Shown here piece after piece: positions 45,540 to 58,200 of a stretch of 64,000 bases of DNA. The notes under the pieces were generated by a model. It did not search any database, was not told the DNA's origin, and saw only the letters and a list, made by a program, of their open reading frames with translations. The position numbers were made by a program, and so were the translations under genes. The DNA is from Musa acuminata AAA Group (taxonomy: Eukaryota > Streptophyta > Magnoliopsida > Zingiberales > Musaceae). How positions within the stretch are numbered: the stretch's first letter is position 1; each line of letters opens with the position of its first letter. Location of the stretch: positions 3,602,001 to 3,666,000 of the forward strand of contig NC_088338.1 in NCBI RefSeq assembly GCF_036884655.1, read 5' to 3'.

Positions 45540-46454
45540 TCGTTACTTTCGTAAATATCCATGGGCAAATACCTTAAAAAAAATCTCTTATTTTCTTTTT
45601 TGTTTTTTCCCTAATCAACCTCCTATTTCTATTTATTCAAGCGCACCTCTTATTTTCCAAGAGATGAAATTGCTTCTCGCCTTGCCCTATCGGTCATCGC
45701 ATTTGCCCCATCGCCTCTACCCCTAGTGTCGCTTGCCACCTCTATTGCAAGGCCACCCCACCTTTGCTGATTGTTGTATCTGCTTTTTATTGTCCTTGCT
45801 TGTATGCCCTCACTCTCGTCATCATTCTTGCTCACGTGTTCTCGTTTTCATTATCGTCCTTGCTCGTGTGCCCTCATCGGTGCACTCTCGTCATCCTCGC
45901 TCATGCACTCTTGCCCTTGTCTCCCATGCACCTACAATAAGAGATGAAAAAAACTTTTATCTTGTGACAAGAGTGTTAGATGGAGGTGACGAGACATTAC
46001 TCATCTTCGTGGCAAAACTCTAAACACAGAGGATAAGATGCCTTGTCGATGACCCTCGGGAGGAGGAGGGGGACCACTATGTGTAGAGCAACATAGAGGG
46101 TGACTAGTGCTCGATGATCATCATGGTGCACAAACAAGGTGGATGGAGGATATGACGATGAAGACAATGGTGCATGAATGAGGTGAGGTTGATGATTAGC
46201 AAGAGCGACAGAAAAAAAGGAGAAGAGAGACGAGAATGACGAGACCTCATGACGAGGTAGAGGTGGTAGACAGCAACGAGGGGTGAAGACGACAAAGGAT
46301 GGTGAGAGGCGAGTGTGACGACGACAATCGACGGGTCAAGGTTAAGGGTAATTTTGTTCTTTAGAAAATAAGAGATACAATACGAAAATAATCGAAAAGA
46401 AGGGGTATTAAACAGGAAAAAATAAAAATAAAAGGCTTATTCAAAGTAATCTGA
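45540..46454. mobile_element. Element with long imperfect inverted repeats (A)
   Basis: The left part (about 45540-45900) is rich in C and T, and the right part (about 46050-46454) in G and A. Read on the opposite strand, the right end gives TTTTATTTTTATTTTTTCCTG and TCTCTTATTTTCTAAAGA, which mirrors TCTCTTATTTTCTTTTTTG and TTATTTTCCAAGAGATG on the left. Internal blocks such as CTCGTCATTCTCG/CTCTCGTCATCATTC also mirror. This suggests a foldback or long-TIR DNA element. No transposase or clear target duplication was found. Confidence 0.45.
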
Positions 46455-47756
46455 CTAATATCTTTTATTATAATTATTAGAAATGACTTATTTCTAAAAG
46501 AATTGTGGGAAATTTGGGGAATAGGAATCTAGTGGATGAATTAGAATTACTAGTTGGGAATTACTAGTTAGTAGTGCTGAAATCCATTGATGCAAAATTA
46601 TTAGAATTACTAGTTGGGAATAACTTATTCATAGAATAATTGAAAGAAATAAAGGGAATAAAAATCTCATGGATCTGAACATCATAGTGATTGTGACGTT
46701 TGTAATCATAAAGTCCAACCATTTTTTTTATTCCAATGCAAAATTATTACAATTACCATTGAGGAGAGATTTAATCTTAACTTTCAAATGATAATTATTT
46801 TTAGTTTTGTTGAAATATGATGGATGGTTCCTTTAAAACTAATAATGATATCTTAGGTATAGACTATTAATTTTTTAAGATAACATATTATTTTTATCTG
46901 AGCTCCATATTTTGTGATTAGATTTCTTAATATAGAATGTATAAGCTTGGAAGTAATATAAAATAGGTTGGATTAGAATCAAATAACTCATCCAAAACAA
47001 GTATTTCAGAAAAAAAAAATGAAGTCAATGTTGTGAACTATATTGTCAAATCAAAATGACAACTGTGAAATTAATATGCACAACTGATATTTTAAGCATG
47101 ATTAAGTCATGAAACCTTACAAAACATCATGAAAATTTGGATTATTTTCATACATCAAGAAGTCCCAAAGGACAAACAAAAAGGGGAAAGTTGGATTTTA
47201 ACTTTATGATGGCAAATACCAACTTCAGTTGATTCAAAATATTGATGAATCATCAAGGATGTACGATACCAAGACTTTAATAGATCATCCAAGTTCTTAG
47301 ATTTCGAATCCCATCTTCACTATCTAAAAAATATTATCTCTATCGATTACTATTTCATTGTCAGTATCAAAATGATACTGCCAAATCTCAATACATCAAC
47401 ATGATAAAGACAGAGACTGTGCTTAATTTCTTTGTTAATTAGAGCTTCATTGACTTTTTACTTGGAAATTATCTTCAACAATATATAATTACAAGTCTAG
47501 ATTTTCTATTCCTTTGTGTGCGAGCATCCTTTTCCTCTATTATAAGTACTATACTTGTTTTAATAAATCATTGACAAGTCAAATTATCATTAGATCTGAG
47601 AACTTCATCGGATTATCATAGTACGTAAAAATGATCTAAAAATTAATTAAAAATAATTTTATAAATGCTTGAGTTTGGATTGAATTAAAAAGCAATCTGT
47701 ATATATATATATTAAAAATCTTATAATGTTTATATTTATTTATTATAAAATAATAA
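46455..47756. other. AT-rich spacer between two inverted-repeat elements
   Basis: No exon was recognised. A short direct repeat of TTAGAATTACTAGTTGGGAA occurs near 46541 and 46600. Confidence 0.4.
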
Positions 47757-48785
47757 GAACGATTTTTTTAGAAAATATTTTTATTTAGGATATTTTCCAA
47801 ACAATTAGCCCATTTTAGTTTTTCTCAAACCATATCGTTAATTTTAAATACATAAATTACCCTGCATCCTCTACCCCTCTCCCACCATGCCTCCTTCTCT
47901 ACTGCCATCACTGGCTGCCCCGTCAGACCTACAATCGCCTCCTCCTCCTTGCACCATCGTCTTGTGCCACTTTCACCATCGCCCCTATGCCTTACACCGC
48001 CTCCCCTCTCCTCCGCTCTGCCCAATTGGAGCCACCATCCAGAGCCCTCGCATGAGGAAGGAGGGGGCGCAATAGTGCTGCCAGCTTTCTGTTCTGTTGT
48101 CGCCATTTGCCCCGTTGGACTTATTGCCATATGCTCGAACCTCCTCCTTCCTCACGCGAGGGTTGAAGACGATTACGTTAGGATCCTGAGCTTTGAATAA
48201 TATTTTATTAAGTTTGTCTAATTTAATAAGAGTCGGATAGAGGTTTATTTGATATTTATTTATTTATTTATTAGAAGTCCAAGTCTTGATGGATTCAGGG
48301 GTGGAACTCTATAAATATGGATGTCTCTGTTTCTTTTCATCTATCTATGAAATATTATTCTAGTCTTTTGGCAAACCCTAGGAGATCGATCCCCTCAAAG
48401 TGATCAAGGAGGTCAATCCGTTCGAAATGATCATCCATTTTCTTTATCTTCTTTTATGATAAAACCTTAGGATCTTATCAAATGACTTCGGTGGAGTAGA
48501 GGGCCAACGACGGCTCTCGCGCCCTCTCCTTCCTCACGTGAGGGCTACATGCGACAATTATAACGAGACAAAGGATAGGAGAGGCGGTGCAGGGTGATGG
48601 TAGAGGCAACACAGGGAGGAGGAGACGATGGTGGGTTCGACGAGACAACCGACGATGGCAACGATGATGGAAGAGGGATAATTTGAGTAGTCTATTAATT
48701 ACGGGTATGAGTTGAAAAAATTTAAAATGAGATAACTGTTTAAAAAATCAAAATAAAGATATTTTTTTTAAGAAAATCGCTCAAA
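47757..48785. mobile_element. Element with long imperfect inverted repeats (B)
   Basis: The left arm (about 47757-48078) and right arm (about 48510-48785) are inverted copies. GAACGATTTTTTTA at the left end mirrors GAGCGATTTTCTTA from the right end. ACACCGCCTCCCCTCTCC mirrors GCACCGCCTCTCCTATCC, and CCCTCGCATGAGGAAGGAGG mirrors CCCTCACGTGAGGAAGGAGA. The arms have diverged by many changes. The centre (about 48190-48500) is different in character and may be a separate insertion. No transposase is present, so if mobile it is non-autonomous. Confidence 0.5.
48190..48500 (+). mobile_element. LTR-like fragment inside element B
   Basis: CTCTATAAATATGGATGTCT with a following ATGAAATATTATTCTAGTCTTTTGGC and CTTAGGATCTTATCAAATG looks like the U3-R-U5 end of a Copia-type LTR. 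Only one copy and no flanking internal region is seen, so it is a solo fragment at best. Confidence 0.3.
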
Positions 48786-49136
48786 TAATAATAATAAATG
48801 CGGATATCTAACTAATATATTCTCATAATAGTTAATAGCCTTACAATTTAATCCCCTGCCGCCGCTTTCACAGTCGCTGCTCCCCATCTGCTTCATATTA
48901 TCTCGCCCGTTCTCTGTTGTCCTCTTCCGTTGCCTTCCCTTTCAATAGCCGATCCTTTCTCCCTTCCTCCTCCTCTCCTGCTCGCCTCGTCTCACGTGAA
49001 TCATGGCCGATGGCGACGCCCACCACACACCCCCCACCCCGACCCCTCCGACCCCTAAAAGACGGATATTTTTTTTTCTGCGAACAATAGCGCAATTAAT
49101 GAGCCAAGATTCGACTTTTGACGTTCGACTCTGCGG
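48786..49136. other. Probable promoter and leader of the STY kinase
   Basis: CT-rich sequence (48850-49000), then GC-rich sequence with a run of C at about 49027 and a T run at 49070, leading to the start codon at 49137. No clear TATA box was seen. Confidence 0.4.
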
Positions 49137-49208
49137 ATGGCGATGAAGGACACGCCCGAGAGCTGCAGCAGTCGCGCCGGGGTGGATTCGTCACGGACCC
49201 ACCCCCGC

Positions 49209-49240
<32 letters not shown>

Positions 49241-52200
49241 CCACAAGTTGGAGGCGTACGCCGAGGTCCTTCGCCGCCTGAGGAAGGCCGGGCGGCCGGA
49301 GGTGCTGTCCCCGTCCTTCGAGGACGGGTTGCTCAACCACTTCAATCGTCTTCCGGAACGGTGGATGTTTCACGTCCCTTCTGCTGTTGCAAAATTTTCC
49401 CTTTTCGTTTTACCGGAACATGTTTGGCGCCACTTACTCGTTGACCTTTTGATCCTACGTTTTCATCGATTGGGGCCCTCAACCATGGTTCTTGAGTAGC
49501 CTTTCTTGGTAAAGTTTTGTTCTTGTGATACTCGTTGCACATATAGTTCACGCAGTGGTGGTGCTTGCCGGAATGTATTCCAGCTACTTGTCCCGAGGAT
49601 TTGCTTAGTTGAATTTATGATTCTTATTAGGTTCTAATGTTCTGTTGGTCCTGCGAGTAGTTTCATTATAGTTCTATGGAATTACCTGTCTAGGAATTGG
49701 CCATTTGTGGGTATGTGAATGTGCTAGTAAAGTCGTCAGAGCATTTTTATGGTTGATTTTGGTTGAACATGTTGCCATGATTTCTTTTACCAAGCTAACT
49801 GCTGATATGTGACTTTTTCCTGTTGCAGTTATGCCTTGGATGTAAACGTGGAGAGGGCAGAAGATGTGCTGACACATAAAAAGTTGCTGGAACTGGCTCA
49901 AGAACCTGCCAACGGGCCTGTCTTTGCTGTGCGCTTGGTGCAGGTAAGAGTTTCAACAGCTCTTCCTTCGTTTGAACATCAGATTTTGATTATAAATTCA
50001 AAATCAATTTATAGGTTAGTTAGTGATTATATCACATCTCGTTCTGTTTATATGTCTAATGTTGTATGATTTGTCATGCATTTACTGTGTAGCTTCTAGA
50101 AACTTCTGAAAACTTGTTCTTTTGGGTAGTCATTTGCATCTATTATTTGATTTTTGTTTGCATGGGTCATGGTAGAGTTTCTCCATTTATTTAATTATTT
50201 GTTATTCTCTTGAGAACAGTTATATTAATTAAATGCCATAACCTAGCTATCTGGTTAAAAATATTAAATTATGACTGAGAGGGCGAGCTAGGTGTCACTG
50301 TAGGGTTTTCTTTTCTTTGTGATCTAAGTGACCCAGGTTCGAGTCATAGGAATAACTTCGTTGCTTGCAAACGTAAATTTGACATAGATCAACCCTTCCA
50401 AAGTCTGCCATAGTAGATGTCTTCTGCAGTGGGCGACCCTTTTCTCTAATCATGTCTGGCTTGGAAAAATTAGCAAAATGCTACAGATGAAAAAAAATTT
50501 ATGATATATGTTATATCTAAAATAAAAATATGGTCTCCAACATAGCCTTGATTAGGTACATTATTGAATAAGCTTAACTTTAACTTTGGTTAACACTTAT
50601 GACCTGCCAAAATTTAAAATTGTTAAAATTAAGATGTGAACAACTTAGAAATTTGGAGCTCTTGACTACTTCAATTAGCATGGACAGAAACTAAATAGTT
50701 GAATTATGAAGCAGGAATTTCATGCAACTAGTTTTGCTGGTTTCCTAAACAAAATTGCTAAACTTTTATATTTAGACACCTATACATGTATATATGCACA
50801 AATATATCTTTACACAATTCACAAGCTTAACTTTAAGGCCTGATTTTTTGTTGCCTTTATCAATGCCCCTCTTACACATTTAGGTTGAAGTTCCCTTTTA
50901 AAAGTTAAAGCACATGCCTTATGCTGGTCGCCTGTGTTTTCTCTCATATCTAAAGCAATATTTATGAAATTGTATTGTCATGATCTAACTTGATGGGATA
51001 ATCGACTCATCAATTTTATTGAGCTGAACTACTGGTCCAAAATACTGAAGTCCAAGTTAATGATAGTAGACTCATCTAGCACTTTTTAAGTGCATTGAAA
51101 ACTTCTCCTACTTTTGGGATTAAACTAGGACTTGATGTTCCCGCCAATGAACAATATATCCCAAAATCAAATTCTAATGTAGTGCATGTGAGGCCTATTC
51201 CAACGCGGTGGTAGTCCAAAATTAAATCTTAAAATAGTGCATGTGAGGCCAAGCCCAATAGCAGCTCTATATCATGATGTGTCATCTAATGTCATTTATG
51301 AGTAGTTTTTTCCTACTCAAACCCCTCACTATGCATAATATTAGGTTGCCTTTGATGAGATAACTTACCCATTAAGTTTGTCAAATTCGAACCACCAGCT
51401 CAAAATACCTAGACCTAAGTTAATAGTGATAAATCCATCTAGCACTTATAATTCTATCTGAATATTTTGTGCTTCCAATGTGGGACTGAACCGAGGTATT
51501 ACATTTACTCCCTCCTCCATTATTAATTTTTGATATTTGCTAATGATCATTGTTTAGTATCCAGAGAACTAACAGTCCTATTGATTCAAGCATTTTACAT
51601 TGTTGTAAGTCAGAAAATCTTACATTCGAAAAAAGGAGATGTTTATTATTAGCAAGATCATATGGCTTCATTGAGTCTATAATCTTGTTTTTGTTAACTG
51701 ACGTTTTTCACCTTGCCTGGACCATGAACATAAAAATTTTGGATTTCTTATGAATATTACCTTATAATAATAGGATTTGATGAATAATTACCTTTGACTA
51801 GCTGTATCTAGTATGTTTATCCTTTTCTATACTCTGTCATAGTCTATTTGTTGCTGTATATCTTAATCAATTGTTCTTTAGGTCCCTCCATTTCCTGAAG
51901 GAAAGCAAGTTGATTCTTCTGATTCTGATGCACCAAGAACAGGACATGCTCAGTCTGATTCAACTTGCTTTAGGCAAGGGTGCAGTTCTTTCTCTGTTTT
52001 CCTACTCAATAGAATGTCCTTCACTTGCTGCCTGACTTATGTATTCTTAGATATTCACTTTTTTTTCTTGTGCCTAATCATGTACACACAATACTATATT
52101 TAGTGTTCATCCTCCTCCGCTCTTTGGTTCATCGCCCAATCTCGAGGCTCTTGCTTCTGAAGGCAGCAGGCAACAGGTTCAAGATGGAGCTAGTGTTGCA

Positions 52201-55200
52201 AAAGCTATACAGCATCTCAGGTTTTTATTTACTTCTTTTTTCATGTTGTTTCATGATTTTAAGTGTATAACAAAAGACCTTGACTTCATTTTATGTATAA
52301 ATTATAAACACAGTGAAATTTGTCCTGGCAGGTCCCATTAACATTTCTAGAGGTTTCAAAGATCTTGATTCCACTGGCCGTAGTATATCTTGATGCTTGA
52401 TGACATATATTCCTGATAAAGTCACAGGAACCTTTGTTCTTGTTTCTTTATAGTTTTCTGTTTGGGCATATTGATGCAAGTTAAGTTTGTTTGAGCATTG
52501 TTCTTATCACGAGTTGGATTTTTCAGTTCTGATGATCAGTAACTTTTAACTATATTCTTTGTTGGCCATCCCATTTGTCACAACCTTATTTGCAAATTAA
52601 CAATAGCATTAACTTATCAAGAATTGATTAGTCATGCAAGTTTTTGGTGTCAGTTACTTTTGTAACTAATGTCCAACAACTCAGCTCTGGGCACTTTGTG
52701 TTTCAGTCTTCTATTCTTATTACTAAGTTCTAGTAGGACTTCTCTTTCAAATTTTAGCCATGGACCCAAGATTTTGTGTCCCTGATATATGTTATTATCT
52801 CTGAAAGAACACAAGACTATGTGCATATCTTTCGATGCCATTTATCTCATATTTCTTTGCACTATAAAATACTAACTTATTTTGTTACAGGCCCTTGCAT
52901 GAAATCACCTTTTCCACACATGACAAGCCAAAGCTTCTAAGTTTGGTAAACTATCTACATCCCAGTTGGTCCTTAGTAGTAGTACATTGTTTTCATACTA
53001 CATGTTTGCAATTTCAAGCTACTCCTGTGAATAATTAGTGAATGTCTTTTCGCTTGTTGCAGTCATTTTCCGATGATTTATCAATGTGATATTTTGTTCA
53101 AGGTTTGTATCTTTATGGCATAGAGCTTCGTCATTCATAAAAATGATATTCACTGGTTTCACTAGTGACTACAAGTATTTAATGCTACTCCAGTAGTTAC
53201 CCTGGCAGCTTCCTGCATCACAATTGGTGGTTATAAGGGGCCAACATAAGTGTTTCAACAAGTCAAGTGGTACAACAGATAAGTCATAAACAGTATGGAA
53301 AAATATATAAGGTTCGGAAGAAATCAGCACGGTTCAGTCAAGCCAGCATTGAGTGATTGTTCTGAGTGAAATAATCTCAGCATAAGTTCTGCCCAACCCC
53401 AATCCCAATTTCTGAAACTGTACAATGCAAGTCGGTGTCCATGTCGGTATACTATTTGATATACCTGTATCATACTAGTCTGATGGCCTTTTGGAACTAG
53501 TATTGGACCGTTATTTAAATCATTGGTGACAATCATCCATCCTTTTTGATGTCATCAAATTTGGTTCTTGCAATGATCAGCAGACTGAGAGAGATTTTGC
53601 TATGTAGTTCAATTGTCTTTTTGATGGAATGTGAGTGGATAGTTCTTCAAATCATGAAATAAGCTTGATGGTTTTGAGTCGATCATTGCCCTGTCTTTCA
53701 GAGGCTGTTTTAACTCGATAAAGCTGTTGTCAGGCAATGCATCTTTATCAGAGTCTAGCTTTGCATAAAATTCTGAATATATCTTAATTGTCTTTTCGGG
53801 GTGGAGTACAAGATCATCCTATTTCTTCTTCTGATGAACTAGACTTCAAAGCATATTTCATCTTTTTTGATATTATTTGTATTTTTTTTTTTCTGTAAAG
53901 ATAAACTTGTGGTGAATTTGTTCTTCAGCAACACTTTTTTCCTTTTGTGTGTTTGTCGCTCTGGTTTTAACTATTCAGTTATAAGTTGTCACAATAAAAT
54001 AATTCTAACACTAACCAATGCCTTGTTATTTTAGTTTAATTGGCTGTTGACTTTCTCTGGTTACTTCCAGTGATTTTTTAAATTAGGATAATTAATTAAT
54101 ATCTTTTGTAACCTACGAGTTGTGACTTTCGTGGAATCAGACGGATTGCTTCAGAACTTATAAGAACTTATTTATCTGGTTTTTCATTTTATGATGGAAG
54201 CCATATTTTGGCATACAATGTAATGTTCAAGTTGAATGTTCTGCAAACATACAACTTGAGAGAGTAATACAGTACTTATAAAAAAATTTCAAGGCAATTG
54301 ATTGGTATGCATACCAATCTATATTTAAGTTCTAAGAACATGTTTCTCAATTTAACTCTCAGATAGTTCCACTGTATATGTGCTGTACGATTGTAATCGG
54401 AATATATATCTTTGTATGGATGAGTTTATAGCACTGAAAACTACATGCTTCACAATCCCTCTTAACAATTCTTCTTTCCACTGGTTTTTAGCTGCTATAG
54501 CATGGTACTATATTGAATAAATTAATCATAGATAAACGTTACCTAGTTCTTCAGTTTTGTTTGTAGGGTGAACCCGTGAAGTATATATTTTTTAAAACCT
54601 ATTTATTTTTGTACTTACAGCTGACCTTTTTGCTCGCGGAGCTTGGCCTAAACATTCACGAGGCACATGCATTTTCAACAAGTGATGGTTATTCGTTGGA
54701 TGTGTTTGTTGTTGATGGTTGGCCTTATGAGGTACATCCTATACTATTTTGCTCATATAAACCTAATTGCACTGTTGTATTTATGTCATGTATCCTTCTT
54801 GAAGAATACTAACTTATTCTAAGAGTTTATGTACTTGCATAACTTACATTCTGATTTATATATTTTACTATTTGTATATCAGGATATACATGCACAATAT
54901 TTGCAATCATTTACATGGTTATTAGTTGGTAGAAATAATGTCGGGCATGTGTGATGCATGTGAATTACTCTTTGATGCAGGTGTTACGTATTTGTTGTTT
55001 GTTCTGGAGAGGTGCATATTCTTAAGGATAGCTGAAGTTTTGAGGATGTAACTGAACCCTTACTGCTTGAGTTCTTGACCACACATGTATAGCCATAGGT
55101 AGATATGACCTTGCACTATGATATTACAAATAGTCATAAATGTTGAAAATTCTATATAGCTGAAATATTGATATAGGTTGTGAATATGATGGGAACTATT

Positions 55201-58200
55201 AAGTGGTAGTTAATCCAATGAGCTAAACTAAATTTTCCTGGTGTTAGTGAGGAGGGAACTGGTGACTCAAAAGCACTACTACTAAGTCTCACATTAGTAA
55301 TCGATTTCTAGAATTTTCAAGTGTTTGGTAGGCTGCAATTCAAAATTAGTTTTTCTTTAAAATATTTTATTAAGGGCTCATACCAATATTTGAATGAACA
55401 TTTTGTGGTTAACTTTTTTTTTCTGAAACAATTATATATTACGAGATTGGTATAAAAAAATGTTATTGACTAGAATCCTTAGATCTATATCTTAATATAT
55501 TACTAGGGGTTTGACAAGTTAATAACTTTCAAGATGAGTCTAATTCATATCATTTATTATTGTTATTGCTTGATTGTGAAAGCAGTTCAAAATTTTCACT
55601 GTATTGTACAGTATTTTGTTGTTTTTTATTAGAATGTGATGCTAATCGACTTGTCATTATTCTAAGTTCATGTTGTAAGGCACTGTGTAATTGTTGTTTA
55701 TTTTATTATTTATTCCTTTAATCGTCATAGATGAATGCTTAGTTACTGCTCTTTAATTTTGTAGGAAACCAAGCAGCTTAGGGATTCATTGCAGAAGGAA
55801 ATTCACAAGATGGGGGTAAGCTTCCTTCTCTAGTTCTATTTTTCCCTTTGTTTTGAAACCTCATTGACCCCATTATTTGTGAAGCTATTTGTAACTATTG
55901 TTATAATGAGGTTGAATAGATCTTATATTTGTAACTATTGTTATCTATGAATGCATGATCAATACAATTGCTGAGGGAAACAATAGTGCACTGAACCTGA
56001 ATATGTGGTTTAGTGGGTTGATTATTCTATATATCATAGTTTTTTATTTTCATGTAGCTTCTAATACATAGTCTTTTTTATATAATTCTCCAACTCCATG
56101 AGATTGTCTGGTTATGATGTCTCCTTTGTTAATATCTAAATTTGTTCGGCAACTTCCTTTGCAGAGACAAGCTTGGTCAAAGTCTCATCCATGGTCTCCT
56201 CTAAATGAGAATGCACAGTGTGGATTCGACTCTCTGCCTAACCATGTACAAATACCAACAGATGGGACTGAAGTATGGGAGATTGATTTTCAACAGCTCA
56301 ACTTTGGAAATAAAGTAGCATCTGGATCACATGGTGATCTGTATGTTTCAGTAGTTGACCAATTGAGGAATTGGGTTAAACTAATAAGATGTTTATCATG
56401 TAATTACTAGTGTTATCCTTTTCCAGTTATCATGGAACATACAATAGCCAGGACATAGCAATTAAAGTACTAAAGCCCGAGAGTGTAAATGTAGACATGC
56501 AGCAAGAATTTGCACAGGAAGTCTTCATCATGCGGTTAGTAAAGGATACTCAAATCTTTTAACTAATTATCATTCCTGCCATAAGAGCTAATTATGACCC
56601 CCATTTGTAATGGCCTGAGTGAATACATGTGCTACCAAAAATTGTAGATATGTAGATGATTATCATGCTTTGTGTATGTACTTTTTGTGTATATGCTTAG
56701 TTACACTTCCACACAAAGTGTACTACATATGTAGATGTCTTCTGCTATATTCGGCTGTGTTTTGTGATCACATGCTGTGTGTATGTGCTTTTTGTTGCAA
56801 TGTATTTGGTATTTGGTAGTCACAATATAACAGCTTCCAAAATTTACTTGATTATTATGAAAATGCACTAATACAAGTACAAGCATAGGCTTTCCAATGA
56901 GATGACAAAAAATTGATTAAGAATTTGGATGTTCTGTGCATACAATAACTTGTGTATCAAACTGAGTCTTCTGAATTATTACCTAGCTTCTATTAGTAGG
57001 ATCCCCAAGCTCTGGTGCACCCCACCCCAGCCTCTACCGAAATTTGCTGGATTGGAAATCGGGATGACATTCCAAATGGAATTGAAGTTATCCTTTTAAA
57101 CAACTAATGGGGAATAACTATTTTGAAGAAAGGAAAATCATTAAATTGAGGAACCAGATAATTTGTTGGGTTGACTAATTGTGTGCATCAAACAACATTT
57201 AGATTTATGCATGAATTCAGTTCAAATGCAGTGCAATCCAAAATTATTTACAATCTTAGTTTTTGTTTTAATTTGGATTCTTAAGGTTTGCCTTTGCTTT
57301 TATCATGAAACAATGAGAGAAAATAATTCTTTTGTCCTTTTCCCAATGATGTTTTTCCCTGAACATTATTACTCCTACACTGAATCACATGTAACTTGGC
57401 TTCCTTGAGATTGTTAAATTTTTTTATCAATGTTTCCTTAACTTGTGATTGTCTCTCTTGCTGCTCCTGATTTTGCAGGAACATACACCACAGGAATGTG
57501 GTGCAGTTTATTGGTGCTTGTACTAGGCCTAACTTCTGTATTGTTACAGGTACTAAGATCTCGTCAAACTTGAGTATGTGTGGCTATGGACATGTATAGC
57601 TTCTATGAATTATTTCACCATTTATGTATTTCTTCTTTTTTCTTTTCAGAATTTATGTCAGGGGGAAGTGTGTATGACTTTCTTCATAAACAGAAAGGAG
57701 TCTTTGAGCTTCCAGCTTTGCTCCAAGTAGCAATTGATGTATCTAGGGGAATGAACTACTTGCACCAAAATAATATTGTCCATCGGGATCTAAAGACTGC
57801 CAATCTTCTGATGGATGAGAATGAGGCAAGTAATTTCAGCACATTTATACATTAATGTAACTTCTGGATTTCTTCTGTTTGTAGTCTTAATACCAAATGT
57901 GAGTTTATGGGCCCCATCTGTGTAGCTCTCTACCTTGGTTTAGCACATGTTTGTAAAATATGCCTAGGTGGAGAAGAGCCAGTGGACAGTCTCCTGAGTT
58001 ATTTGGAGCAGTAACTCAAATATTTTGATGTCTTTTATGCTATGATCAGGTTGAGTAAAACATCCAGGCTTAACATTTAGCATATCATACAAATACTCTC
58101 CAGCAGATCAAGAACAATCTGGTTGTACGTTAACTTGGAAATTTATGTTTGTTTATGGGCAAGAAAAGTAGAATTCATGACATGGACACATGATTATTTT

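Noticed and set aside
45733..46023. 96-codon ORF rich in His, Ser and Leu
   Set aside because: It lies in the pyrimidine-rich arm of inverted-repeat element A and has no recognisable domain.
53050..53110. Exon-like TTGCAG|TCATTTTCCGATGATTTATC in the STY kinase intron 5
   Set aside because: The ACT domain is continuous from exon 5 (KPKLLSL) to exon 6 (LTFLLAEL) without it.
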